Assembly (NCBI GenBank): GCA_910588775.1
Contig: CAJURH010000003.1
Span: forward strand, 42,336-106,335
Reading direction: 5' to 3'
Length of the DNA: 64,000 nt
Source of the DNA: an uncultured Lachnospiraceae bacterium
GTDB lineage: Bacteria; Bacillota; Clostridia; Lachnospirales; Lachnospiraceae
In this document: piece by piece, positions 1-9,300 of the stretch
How the letters are laid out: each line of letters starts with the position of its first letter
How positions within the stretch are numbered: position 1 is the stretch's first letter
Made by a program: the position numbers and the translations under genes
The notes under the pieces: model-generated
What the model was told of the DNA's origin: nothing
The model's input: the letters and a program-made list of their open reading frames with translations, nothing else
Databases searched by the model: none

Positions 1-41
1 CGGAGTTTACTAAAAAATCGGTGGAAAGGAATTATAAAATT

Positions 42-908
42 ATGTGGACGGCTAACAATTGGAAAGAGTATCAGTTATTAGACGCCTCTTCGGGTGAGAG
101 ACTGGAGCGGTGGGGGGATTACATTCTCATACGGCCAGACCCCCAGGTAATCTGGGATGCCCCACGGAGAATGGGCGAGTGGAAAAGGAGGAACGGACAC
201 TACCACAGGAGCAGCAAAGGCGGCGGCCAGTGGGAGTTCTTTCATTTGCCCAAACAATGGTCTATTCAGTATAATGGGTTGACCTTTCATCTGAAGCCAT
301 TTCATTTTAAACATACAGGGCTTTTTCCGGAACAGGCGGTCAACTGGGATTGGATTTCTGGGAAAATCAAAGGCGCCGCGCGGCAGATTAAGGTATTGAA
401 TTTATTTGCCTACACAGGGGGAGCCACGCTGGCGGCCGCAGCGGCAGGCGCATCCGTCACCCATGTGGACGCGTCAAAGGGCATGGTAAGCTGGGCCAGG
501 GAAAATGCGGCGTCTTCCGGGCTTTCTGAGGCTCCCATCCGCTGGCTGGTGGACGACTGCCTGAAATTTGTGGAACGGGAAATACGGCGGGGGAATACTT
601 ATGATGCGATTATTATGGACCCGCCGTCCTATGGCCGCGGCCCGAAAGGGGAAATCTGGAAGCTGGAAGATTCCATTTACCCGCTGTTGAAGCAATGCGC
701 CCGCCTGTTGGGCGACAATCCGCTGTTTTTCCTGGTGAATTCTTATACCACGGGGTTGGCGCCGTCGGTTCTGACTTATATGATTTCTACCGTATTACAG
801 GATCGCGCTGGAACGGTGACTTCCCAGGAAATTGGACTGCCAGTGAAATCCACCGGACTCGTTTTGCCCTGTGGCGCGTCTGGACGCTGGGAAACGTCAA
901 ATTCCTGA
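42..908 (+). CDS. Class I SAM-dependent methyltransferase (RlmK/RlmI-like)
   Basis: Probable rRNA or other nucleic-acid methyltransferase of the COG1092 type. The Rossmann SAM site is visible as NLFAYTGGATLAAAAAGA, followed by an acidic HVDAS strand that would bind the SAM ribose, and the catalytic-loop motif IMDPPSYGRGP. The ATG at 42 is preferred over an in-frame GTG at 21 because GGAAAGGA sits at 23-30, a suitable distance upstream. The protein would be 288 aa. It lacks a clear N-terminal PUA domain, unlike the longer relative at 12163. Substrate cannot be told from sequence. Confidence 0.85.
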   Translation: MWTANNWKEYQLLDASSGERLERWGDYILIRPDPQVIWDAPRRMGEWKRRNGHYHRSSKGGGQWEFFHLPKQWSIQYNGLTFHLKPFHFKHTGLFPEQAVNWDWISGKIKGAARQIKVLNLFAYTGGATLAAAAAGASVTHVDASKGMVSWARENAASSGLSEAPIRWLVDDCLKFVEREIRRGNTYDAIIMDPPSYGRGPKGEIWKLEDSIYPLLKQCARLLGDNPLFFLVNSYTTGLAPSVLTYMISTVLQDRAGTVTSQEIGLPVKSTGLVLPCGASGRWETSNS

Positions 909-978
909 TGGAGCGCTGAATTCACAGAAAAATCTTCCAAATTTGGAACGCTTAGCGGCGGAAATGTATTATGCTGTT

Positions 979-1085
979 AAGCGTGTTTGAAAAATCATTT
1001 ACTCCAGATGCATCCGTTATATTTAGGAATATCTTCCCCACAAATAGTGACATGCAGTTGGCATAAGGCATTTTTCAAACGCGCT
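979..1085 (-). repeat. Dispersed inverted-repeat element, copy 1 (107 nt)
   Basis: The ends are complementary: AAGCGTGTTTGAAAAAT at 979-995 against ATTTTTCAAACGCGCTT at 1069-1085. Read on the minus strand, the interior carries TGCATG, then GTGGGGAAGAT, then ATGCA, the same order as in the 61201-61358 copy, so the two appear homologous. It fills most of the gap between two convergent genes. It could be a MITE-like element, a REP-type sequence or a structured RNA. No coding capacity seen. Confidence 0.65.
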
Positions 1086-1136
1086 TTAGAGCGGCCCGCC
1101 GCAGACTTTCGTGAGGGGGATTCTTTCCCAGGCAGG

Positions 1137-1637
1137 TCAGCTTATGACATTTCCCACGATTAAGTACGAAAATACGTACATAATGACGGTGGCCATGGAG
1201 ATGCCCAGCAGGATTGCGGCCGACGATTTCTTAATGTCGATGCCCAGCAAAGAGGCGATTAGAGCTCCGGTCCATGCGCCGGTTCCTGGCAGCGGGATTC
1301 CCACGAAAGCCACCAATCCCCAGAACTCATATTTTTGTATCTGATCGCTGCGGCCCATGGCTTTTTGCTCCAGTTTCAGAATCAGAGGGCGAAAAAAGCG
1401 GATTTTCTTCAGCCATTTGAAAATCTGTCGGATAAACAAAAGGATGAAGGGTATCGGTATTATATTACCCACTACGCAGATGGGTATCGCCTGAATGGAA
1501 GGGATTTTCAACAGGCTGGCGGCAAACAGTCCCCCACGCAGTTCCAGGATGGGCAACATGGAGATTAAGAATACAACCATATGTTCAGAAATATAAGGGG
1601 AAAGGTTTGCCGTAAACCATTGTACCAGTGATTCCAT
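1137..1637 (-). CDS. Small multidrug export (COG2426) family membrane protein
   Basis: 166-aa integral membrane protein of the Sm_multidrug_ex family. Motifs recognised are PILELRGGLFAA near residue 30 and the glycine/proline-rich GIPLPGTGAWTGALIASLLG near residue 115, with about four hydrophobic segments. An AGGAGG-like site lies just before the ATG at 1637. It is immediately downstream of hisC on the same strand (9 nt gap), so probably cotranscribed. Family function is poorly established despite the name, so transport is inferred. Confidence 0.8.
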   Translation of the reverse strand: MESLVQWFTANLSPYISEHMVVFLISMLPILELRGGLFAASLLKIPSIQAIPICVVGNIIPIPFILLFIRQIFKWLKKIRFFRPLILKLEQKAMGRSDQIQKYEFWGLVAFVGIPLPGTGAWTGALIASLLGIDIKKSSAAILLGISMATVIMYVFSYLIVGNVIS

Positions 1638-1645
1638 AGAACCTC

Positions 1646-2704
1646 CTAACTGCTCAAATTATTTTTCAGAAATCGGATGAGAGTTTCCATTTCTTCCTGG
1701 GAGCCGATGGTGATGCGCAGATAATCGCTGATTCGCTCCCGGTCAAAATGCCGCACATAGATACCGGCTTGCCGCAAAGCCTGGAATAATTCTTTGGCCG
1801 GGTGAGATGGATGCCGGACAAAGATGAAATTGGCTTTTGAGTCGGTGAATTCAAATCCCAATTCCCTAAGTTCCCGCTTCGCCCATTCCCTTGTATTTAC
1901 AATCTTACGCAGGGTTTCCTGGAAATATGCCTCATCTTCGATGGCTCGGGAGCCCAGGTACAGGGATGGCTGGTTCATGGTGTAGGAATTGAAGGAGAAC
2001 TTCACATCGCTTAAATATTTGATCAGCAGCGGGTTGCCCATGGCGTATCCAATGCGCAGTCCCGCCAGTGACCGGGATTTTGAAAATGTGCGGACCACCA
2101 ACAGGTTTTCGTACTGGTCAATGAGCGCTAAAGCGGATTCGGCTCCGAAATCCACATACGCTTCATCCACAATGACCACAACGTCCTGGTTATGGTCCAA
2201 AATGTTCCGTATCGCGTTCAAACCCATGGCAATTCCGGTGGGCGCGTTGGGGTTGGGGAAGATTACGCCTCCGTTTTCCCGGTAGTAGTCTTCCGGCAAA
2301 ATGGAGAAGTCTTCCTGAAGCGCAGGTGTTTCGTAAGGAATCTGGAATAAATCCGCCCACACGTCATAGAATGAATAGGTGATGTCCGGGAATAATATGG
2401 GCTTGGATGAATGAAAAAAGGTTAAGAAAGCCAGCGCTAATACGTCATCCGATCCCACTCCAACAAACACCTGATCGGCATTCAGGCCGTGATAGGCGGC
2501 CAGAGCGTCTACCAGAGAGCTAGCGGCCGGGTTTGGATAAAGCCGCAGATCTTTGCTGTTCATTTCTTTTAGTAGCTGTGCCAACCGGGGCGAAGGAGGG
2601 TAAGGGTTTTCGTTGGTGTTTAATTTGATGATTCCCGCCTTCTGCGGCTGTTCGCCGGGGGTGTAAGGCGTTACTTTTCTAATATTATTTTCCCATGCTT
2701 TCAT
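1646..2704 (-). CDS. hisC: Histidinol-phosphate aminotransferase
   Basis: PLP-dependent class I/II aminotransferase (352 aa) that transaminates imidazole-acetol phosphate with glutamate in histidine synthesis. The cofactor lysine is in RTFSKSRSLAGLRIGYAMG; the cofactor-contacting NPNAPTG and VDEAYVDF motifs are also present. Length fits the family. No other his gene is nearby, so the role in histidine synthesis rests on similarity alone and a broader aromatic aminotransferase activity is possible. Its start overlaps the end of the FtsA-like gene by 20 nt, indicating cotranscription. Confidence 0.85.
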   Translation of the reverse strand: MKAWENNIRKVTPYTPGEQPQKAGIIKLNTNENPYPPSPRLAQLLKEMNSKDLRLYPNPAASSLVDALAAYHGLNADQVFVGVGSDDVLALAFLTFFHSSKPILFPDITYSFYDVWADLFQIPYETPALQEDFSILPEDYYRENGGVIFPNPNAPTGIAMGLNAIRNILDHNQDVVVIVDEAYVDFGAESALALIDQYENLLVVRTFSKSRSLAGLRIGYAMGNPLLIKYLSDVKFSFNSYTMNQPSLYLGSRAIEDEAYFQETLRKIVNTREWAKRELRELGFEFTDSKANFIFVRHPSHPAKELFQALRQAGIYVRHFDRERISDYLRITIGSQEEMETLIRFLKNNLSS

Positions 2705-4718
2705 CCTGGTTGTCCTCTGTCTTGTTTTGCTGTAAATAAATGTCGATTTTGTCTCCGGATTTCAATTCTTGCTGGAAATAACTCTCTTGTCCGTTTACCC
2801 GCAGTTGAATGAGTCCGTTGGGATTTTTCAGGTCGATGCCGGAGTATTCCACCAGGTCCATCAGGTAATAAGGGGATTTGTCCTCTTTTTTGACCAGGAG
2901 AAGCGGTTCGCCGTTTAATGTGAACTGCTGTACCTGAGCGGGCTGGACTTGTTTGGCGGCCGGGGAAGTTTCCTTTTGCTTAGGAGTGGCAGAAGCCGCG
3001 GTTTCTGGTTTGCGGACTTCCTGTTTGGGGGGCGCTGGGGCTTCTTTGGCCGGTTCTGGCTGGGCCGTTGGCGCGGGAGCCTCCGGCTGTTTGGCAGGCG
3101 TATTTTCCACTTCCATTCCTGTGATTACTATGTCCCCGGTCTTTAAGACGGTGTCCAGGGGAACCATCTTTCCATTTACGGAGGTTTTGCTTTCATAGCC
3201 GGATTCCACAATATCGGCCAGGGTCACTTTGGCGTTTTCACCGTCCACAGCCGGAGTGAAATGAATCTGGTCTCCAGCGTGAACGATGCAGGAAACCTTC
3301 ACGTCTTGTCCGTTCACCTGTAGTTTGGACGGCACGCCGGGGGAGCCATGGTATATTTTGCGCTTCCCATCTAATTGAATGACGGTGTTGCGACCGGATT
3401 TGGCCAACAGGTCCTGGGAGCGGTAGCCGTTCATCATAAGGATGTCTAGCACGGTCAGACTGCCGCTGCGGAACAGTTTGGAGCGTTTTCCATTTAGCAT
3501 TACATGACAACTGTCGTTGATCATGTTCAGGCCCGCGGATACGGCAATGCCCAGCGGGGTGGCGTATTCTGGGTTGTTTAAGTCGTATTCGTCGGAAACC
3601 GCGTTGACCGAGAAGTTGTTTCCGGCGATGGCCACCCGGTTTAAGTCCATTTCCAGGTATTTGGCCACGCAGTCTTGCATATCGGCCAGTTTGCTGCCGC
3701 CGCCCGCCAGAAAAACGGCGGAAGGAGCGCTGCCGTTGACGGATATGATTTTGTCGGCGATTTCCTTACATAATGTTTTGAAAGCGCTGTCGATGCAGGT
3801 GCGGACTTCTTGGTTAGGAACAGTGTGTGGCAGGCCCAGAATGTCGGTGAATGCAATTTCTTCCTGGGTCTGGATGTCTATTTTGATTTGCTCGGCGGTC
3901 TGGAAGTCTACCAGATAGCTCTTCATCAGCGCTTCGGTAATCTCATCTCCAGCCACGGTGGCCATGGTGTAGCCTACGATGCTTCCGTCTCTGGAAATGG
4001 CGATGTCCGAGGTGCCTGCGCCGATGTCCACCAGGGCCAGGTTTAAAAGCCGTATGTTTTCCGGAATGGCCGCGTTAATGGCCGCAATGGGCTCCAGAGT
4101 CAGGCTGGCCACTTCCAGACCCACTTTGCTCATGGTGGTGTACAAGCTTTCCACCACTTCACTGGGCAGGAAGGTGGCGATCACGTCGGCGCAGACCCGC
4201 TGGCCCTGGTGGTCCAGTAGGTCGGATATGGGGTAATTGTCCAGCAGGTACTGGGTCACGGTGTAGCCCACCAGGAAGAATTGCCTTCCTTCCTGGTCCA
4301 TTTCCTGGGAGAAGGCTTCTTCAGCCTTCTCGATGGCGCCTGCTTCCAAACGGCCAATGGTTTCCTCGTCTACCCGCTGGGGCTTGTCAAATTCCATCTC
4401 ACAGAAAGCTTTCTGGGTCTTTAGGGCCCGTCCGGCTGCGGCTACGCATACGTTGGTCAGTGAGCATTCCAGTTTATTTTCCAGGCGTTCTTTCACGCGG
4501 CGGGCGACTTTCGCCACCTGCTCAATATCTTCAATCTGTCCGTCAATCATTGCGCGGCGGGCATGTTCTTCCTTTTCTATGGCCAGCACATGCAGCTTCT
4601 CTTCCTTTACAATCCCTACCAGACCAATAATGCTTCGGGTTCCGATGTCCAGGGCGAAAATCAAATCGTTCTGCGCTCTGGATGTCTGAACGCTGGATTT
4701 TCCTTCATTTATCTTCAC
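2685..4718 (-). CDS. FtsA-like actin-fold protein with long C-terminal extension
   Basis: Actin/Hsp70-fold ATPase related to FtsA. Phosphate loops ALDIGTRS (about residue 22) and DIGAGTSDIAI (about residue 225) and the adenosine motif FLAGGGSKL (about residue 335) are present. Beyond the usual FtsA length (around 420 aa) it adds two small beta-rich repeats, a Pro/Ala/Glu/Lys linker (about 545-600) and another small domain, for 677 aa in total. I chose a GTG start at 4718 because GGAGG lies about 9 nt upstream; the longer reading frame to 4757 has no such site. It may anchor a cytoskeletal or division complex; partner unknown. Confidence 0.75.
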   Translation of the reverse strand: MKINEGKSSVQTSRAQNDLIFALDIGTRSIIGLVGIVKEEKLHVLAIEKEEHARRAMIDGQIEDIEQVAKVARRVKERLENKLECSLTNVCVAAAGRALKTQKAFCEMEFDKPQRVDEETIGRLEAGAIEKAEEAFSQEMDQEGRQFFLVGYTVTQYLLDNYPISDLLDHQGQRVCADVIATFLPSEVVESLYTTMSKVGLEVASLTLEPIAAINAAIPENIRLLNLALVDIGAGTSDIAISRDGSIVGYTMATVAGDEITEALMKSYLVDFQTAEQIKIDIQTQEEIAFTDILGLPHTVPNQEVRTCIDSAFKTLCKEIADKIISVNGSAPSAVFLAGGGSKLADMQDCVAKYLEMDLNRVAIAGNNFSVNAVSDEYDLNNPEYATPLGIAVSAGLNMINDSCHVMLNGKRSKLFRSGSLTVLDILMMNGYRSQDLLAKSGRNTVIQLDGKRKIYHGSPGVPSKLQVNGQDVKVSCIVHAGDQIHFTPAVDGENAKVTLADIVESGYESKTSVNGKMVPLDTVLKTGDIVITGMEVENTPAKQPEAPAPTAQPEPAKEAPAPPKQEVRKPETAASATPKQKETSPAAKQVQPAQVQQFTLNGEPLLLVKKEDKSPYYLMDLVEYSGIDLKNPNGLIQLRVNGQESYFQQELKSGDKIDIYLQQNKTEDNQDESMGK

Positions 4719-4829
4719 GGCGCCTTTCCTCCATGTTCTTAATAAGAATATTTGCATCCCATTCTAACACAATCTGACAGCGATGCCAAGCGCACTTCTG
4801 GGGAGTCTTGGATTTTTCATGAAAAGTTC

Positions 4830-4858
4830 TTGATTTTTTAAATTTTCTAATGTATTAT
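4830..4858 (+). promoter_or_regulatory. Sigma-A promoter of tRNA-Ser
   Basis: TTGATT and TATTAT are separated by 17 nt; the tRNA starts 19 nt after the -10 box. Confidence 0.65.
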
Positions 4859-4877
4859 TAATAAACGATACGAGTAT

Positions 4878-4964
4878 GGAGAGTTATCGAAGTGGTCATA
4901 ACGAGCTGCACTCGAAATGCAGTTGTCCTTTTTGGGCACGTGGGTTCGAATCCCACACTCTCCG
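4878..4964 (+). tRNA. tRNA-Ser (anticodon CGA)
   Basis: Acceptor arms GGAGAGT and ACTCTCC pair fully, with G as discriminator. The anticodon stem-loop CTGCA-CTCGAAA-TGCAG places CGA at the anticodon. A long variable arm (TGTCCTTTTTGGGCA) typical of serine tRNAs and a GTGGGTTCGAATCCCAC T-arm are present. CCA is not encoded. It reads UCG codons. Confidence 0.95.
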
Positions 4965-4972
4965 CTCTTTAG

Positions 4973-5098
4973 AAATGGCTTAAATCCGGGGAAGTTAAAT
5001 TTATCGCTATCAGGCAATGCAAAGATAGCAAAAAAGACGCTATTGAACGATTCAAAAAATCCAGTGTTATAGGCATTAATATGAGCGATATTAAATAA
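4973..5098 (+). pseudogene. Start-less coding fragment downstream of tRNA-Ser
   Basis: An open frame directly after the tRNA reads as a plausible charged C-terminal peptide (ending RFKKSSVIGINMSDIK, then TAA) but has no start codon or ribosome binding site, and is much more AT-rich than neighbouring genes. The position just 3' of a tRNA gene suits the remnant of an inserted element. I cannot identify the parent protein. The rest of the 368-nt gap to tRNA-Gln (5099-5286) is AT-rich with nothing recognisable. Confidence 0.3.
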
Positions 5099-5286
5099 CT
5101 GAATAATATTTATTATTGAATAGAAAGTGTAAAGTCTGATAAACTACTAAAGGCTTTGCGCTTTTTGTAGATAGATGTAGAAGCTGTGTTTTTCCATATA
5201 AGATTTTCTGCGTATATAAATGCGGACATCTTAGTGGCGCAGATTGTTTAAGCGAAAAAAATAATTAAAAAAAATAAAAAAAACAC

Positions 5287-5315
5287 TTGCATTATTTTGG
5301 AAAGTAAGTTATAAT
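5287..5315 (+). promoter_or_regulatory. Sigma-A promoter of tRNA-Gln
   Basis: TTGCAT-17 nt-TATAAT, ending 17 nt before the tRNA 5' end. Confidence 0.75.
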
Positions 5316-5332
5316 TCATTTCGTTGAGAAAT

Positions 5333-5404
5333 TGGGCTATCGCCAAACGGTAAGGCAACGGACTCTGACTCCGTCATTTCAAGGTTCGAATCCTTGTAGC
5401 CCAG
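5333..5404 (+). tRNA. tRNA-Gln (anticodon CUG)
   Basis: Acceptor TGGGCTA pairs with TAGCCCA, discriminator G. The anticodon arm ACGGA-CTCTGAC-TCCGT gives CTG. The T-arm is CAAGGTTCGAATCCTTG. No CCA is encoded. It decodes CAG. Confidence 0.95.
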
Positions 5405-5410
5405 CTATCG

Positions 5411-5443
5411 AAGCCTGTTGCAGTTTCATGCAGCAGGCTTTTT
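5411..5443 (+). terminator. Intrinsic terminator after tRNA-Gln
   Basis: A 12-bp stem (AAGCCTGTTGCA / TGCAGCAGGCTT, one G-U pair) with a 6-nt loop, followed directly by a T run. Confidence 0.9.
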
Positions 5444-5485
5444 ATCTTTCTGTTTTGTTGAGAGAATGAAGAGATGGAGGATTCT

Positions 5486-6334
5486 ATGATCGTATTAGGA
5501 AAGAAACAAAAGCTTGTTGTGGCGCAGAAAGTTGATTTTGGGGTTTATCTGGCGGAGAGTATGGAAGAATACCCGGATGAGAAAGTGCTTCTTCCCAGCA
5601 GACAGACGCCAGAAAATGTTCAGGAAGGGGATGAACTGACCGTATTTATTTACCGGGATTCCATGGACAGGCCCATTGCCACAGTGCATGAGCCGCTGGT
5701 GGAACTTGGACAGATGGCGGTTCTTGAGGCGGTGGACACAAGCCGGATTGGAGCTTTTTTAAATTGGGGACTTGAGAAAGACTTGCTGCTTCCCTTCCGG
5801 GAACAGACGATGCGGGTGGAAAAGGGAGACCAGTGCCTGGTGGCTCTGTACGAGGACAAGAGCCATCGGCTGTGCGCCACTATGAAAGTGTATCATTATT
5901 TGAATGCCCAGTCTCCGTACAAAGCGGGCGACATGGTAAAGGGGCGCGTCTATGAAATCAGCAAGAACTTTGGCGTTTTTGTTGCGGTGGACGACCAGTA
6001 TTCGGCGCTGATTCCCAAGAGCGAGGCCCAGGGAAACTACCAGGTTAATGAGATTCTGGACTTGCGGGTGACCCAGGTGAAGGAGGACGGCAAGCTGAAC
6101 GTGAGCGCTAGGAAGAAGGCTCCGGAGCAGCTCTCAGAAGACGCACAGAAGATTTTTCAGGTGATGGAACGCTCCGGCGGTTCACTGCCACTGGATGATA
6201 AATCGGATCCGGCGCAGATTAAAGCTAGGCTGGGACTGAGCAAAGCGGCCTTTAAGCGGGCAGTGGGACATCTGATGAAGACGGGCAAAATCACGCAGCA
6301 GCCGGGGAAGATTTCTATAAAACAGGATTCGTAA
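5486..6334 (+). CDS. cvfB: CvfB-like S1 RNA-binding protein
   Basis: 282-aa protein of the CvfB/YitL family, built from tandem S1-like OB folds and a C-terminal winged helix. A canonical S1 segment is visible near residues 145-205 (GDMVKGRVYEISKNFGVFVAV) and the C-terminal part (SKAAFKRAVGHLMKTGKI) has the helix-turn pattern. The ATG at 5486 is chosen because GGAGG (5476-5480) ends 5 nt before it; the ATG at 5474 overlaps that site. Likely binds RNA. It lies 7 nt upstream of dnaE, so the two are probably one transcript. Confidence 0.85.
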   Translation: MIVLGKKQKLVVAQKVDFGVYLAESMEEYPDEKVLLPSRQTPENVQEGDELTVFIYRDSMDRPIATVHEPLVELGQMAVLEAVDTSRIGAFLNWGLEKDLLLPFREQTMRVEKGDQCLVALYEDKSHRLCATMKVYHYLNAQSPYKAGDMVKGRVYEISKNFGVFVAVDDQYSALIPKSEAQGNYQVNEILDLRVTQVKEDGKLNVSARKKAPEQLSEDAQKIFQVMERSGGSLPLDDKSDPAQIKARLGLSKAAFKRAVGHLMKTGKITQQPGKISIKQDS

Positions 6335-6341
6335 ACGGGGG

Positions 6342-9300
6342 ATGGCAATGGATTTTACACATCTGCATGTGCATACAGAGTACAGTCTTTTGGACGGCTC
6401 CAACAAGATTGAAGAGTATGTCTCCAGGGTCAAGGAGCTGGGAATGGACAGCGCGGCCATCACGGACCATGGCGCCATGTACGGGTGCATTGATTTCTAT
6501 AAGGCGGCCAAAGCGGCGGGTATACGGCCCATTTTGGGATGCGAGGTGTATGTGGCTCCAGGCTCCAGGTTTGACCGGGAGGTGGGAAATCAGGAAGACC
6601 GCTATTATCATCTGGTGCTTTTGGCGGAAAATAACATAGGCTACGGCAATCTGATGAAGGTGGTTTCCCGGGGATTTGTGGAAGGGTTTTACTACAAGCC
6701 GCGGGTGGACATGGAGCTTCTGGAGAAATACCACGAGGGGCTGATTGCCTTGAGCGCCTGTCTGGCTGGAGAAGTTCCCCGTTATCTGACCCGGGGCATG
6801 TATGAAGAGGCCAAGGCGGCGGCGCTGCGTCATCAGGAGATATTTGGAAAAGGAAATTATTTCCTGGAGCTGCAGGATCATGGCATTTCCGAGCAGCAGT
6901 TGGTGAACCAGCAGCTTATGCGGCTGCACCAGGAGACGGGCATTGACTTGGTGGCTACCAACGACGTGCATTATACTTATGCCGAAGACGCCACGGCCCA
7001 CGACATTCTGCTGTGCATTCAGACGGCCAAGAAGCTGGAGGATGAGGACCGGATGCGCTACGAGGGCGGTCAGTATTATGTGAAATCTCAGGAGGAGATG
7101 GCCCAGCTTTTCCCCTATGCGCCGGAAGCCCTGGAGAACACCCATAAAATTGCCATGCGCTGCAACGTGGAGATAGAATTTGGCGTGACTAAGCTGCCCA
7201 AATTCGATGTGCCTAAGGAGTACACGTCCAGGGAATATCTCAATAAACTGTGCCGGGAAGGGCTGGAGCGGCTGTATAATCCGGTGACAGAGGAATTGGA
7301 GGAGCGTCTACAGTACGAGCTGAATACCATTTCCAACATGGGATTTGTGGATTATTTCCTGATTGTATGGGATTTCATCCGGTATGCCCGGGATAACGGC
7401 ATCTCGGTGGGGCCGGGCCGGGGTTCGGCGGCGGGAAGCCTGGTGTCCTACACCCTTGGCATCACTCAGTTAGACCCTATCAAATACAGTCTGCTGTTTG
7501 AGCGTTTTTTGAACCCGGAGCGGGTGTCCATGCCGGATATCGACATTGATTTCTGCTTCGAACGGCGTCAGGAAGTCATTGACTACGTGGTGGAGAAGTA
7601 CGGCAAAGACCGGGTGGTGCAGATTGTCACCTTCGGAACCATGGCGGCCCGCAATGTGCTGCGGGACGTGGGGCGGGTGCTGGGCATGCCCTATTCCCAG
7701 GTGGACGCGGTGGCCAAGATGATTCCCGTGGAGCAGAATAAACCTCTGACCATCCAGCAGGCGCTGAATCGCAATCCGGAATTTGCCAAGATTTACCAGG
7801 ACGACCCAGACATTCACCATCTGGTGGACATGGCGAAGCGGCTGGAAGGCTTGCCCCGCCATACGTCCATGCATGCGGCGGGCGTGGTTATCAGCCAAAA
7901 GGAAGTGGACGAGTATGTGCCGCTTTCCAGAGCGTCCGACGGCTCCATAACCACCCAGTTCACCATGACCACCTTGGAAGAGTTGGGCCTTCTGAAAATG
8001 GATTTCCTGGGGTTGCGCACCCTGACGGTGATTCAGGACACAGTGCAGCAGGTGGAAAAGGACAAAGGCGTTTCCTTAGATATGGACAAAATCGACTACA
8101 ACGATCCAAAGGTACTGGCCTCCATCGGCGCTGGAAAAACCGAGGGCGTGTTCCAGTTGGAAAGCCCGGGCATGAAAAATTTCATGAAGGAGTTAAAGCC
8201 CCAGAGCCTGGAAGACATCATCGCCGGCGTGGCCCTCTACCGTCCCGGCCCCATGGACTTCATACCCCAGTACATTCGGGGAAAGAAAAATGCGGCCATG
8301 GTCACGTACGACTGTCCTCAGCTTGCGCCCATTCTGGAATCCACCTACGGCTGCATCGTTTACCAGGAGCAGGTGATGCAGATCGTGCGGGAGCTGGGTG
8401 GGTACACCATGGGGCGCAGCGACCTTCTAAGACGCGCCATGTCCAAGAAAAAGGTGGCCGTCATGGAAAAGGAGCGGAAAAGCTTCGTCTATGGAAACGA
8501 AGAGGAAGGCATTCCCGGCTGCATCAAGAATGGCATCGACGAGAAGACCGCCCACAAAATCTACGATGAGATGATTGATTTCGCCAAATACGCCTTTAAT
8601 AAATCCCATGCGGCGGCTTACGCGGTGGTGGCCTACCAGACGGCATACCTGAAATACTATCATCCCCTGCAATTTATGGCGGCGCTGATGACCTCAGTTA
8701 TAGATTTTCCAACAAAGGTTTCGGAATACATTCTGCACTGCCGTCAAATCGGCATTGACATCCTGCCGCCAGACATCAACTGCGGCGACAGCCGTTTCTC
8801 CGTGGACGGCACAGGCATCCGTTATGGCCTGTCCGCCATCAAAAGCGTGGGAAAATCTGTGATTGACGACATCGTAAAGGAGCGGGAGCAGGGCGGACTG
8901 TATGATACCCTCAACGGTTTCATCTCCCGCATGTCCGGAAAGGAAGTCAACAAGCGGGTGGTGGAAAACCTGCTTAAGGCCGGGGCGCTGGACTGCCTGG
9001 AGGGCAACCGGAGACAGAAGCTGATGGTGTACCAGCAGGTGATGGAGAGTGTGCAGCGGGAGAAGAAGAATTCCATGGCCGGGCAGTTATCTCTGCTGGA
9101 CATTGTGGGGGAGGAGGAGAAGAAAGACTACATTATCCAACTGCCTCCGGTGGAAGAATATGAGAAGGAAGCCGTCCTGTCTTACGAGAAAGAAGTGCTG
9201 GGCATCTACATCAGCGGGCATCCCTTGGAGCAGTATACAGACCTGCTGGCTCGCAACGTCACCGCTAAGACCACCGATTTTCTGCCGGATGAGGACACCG

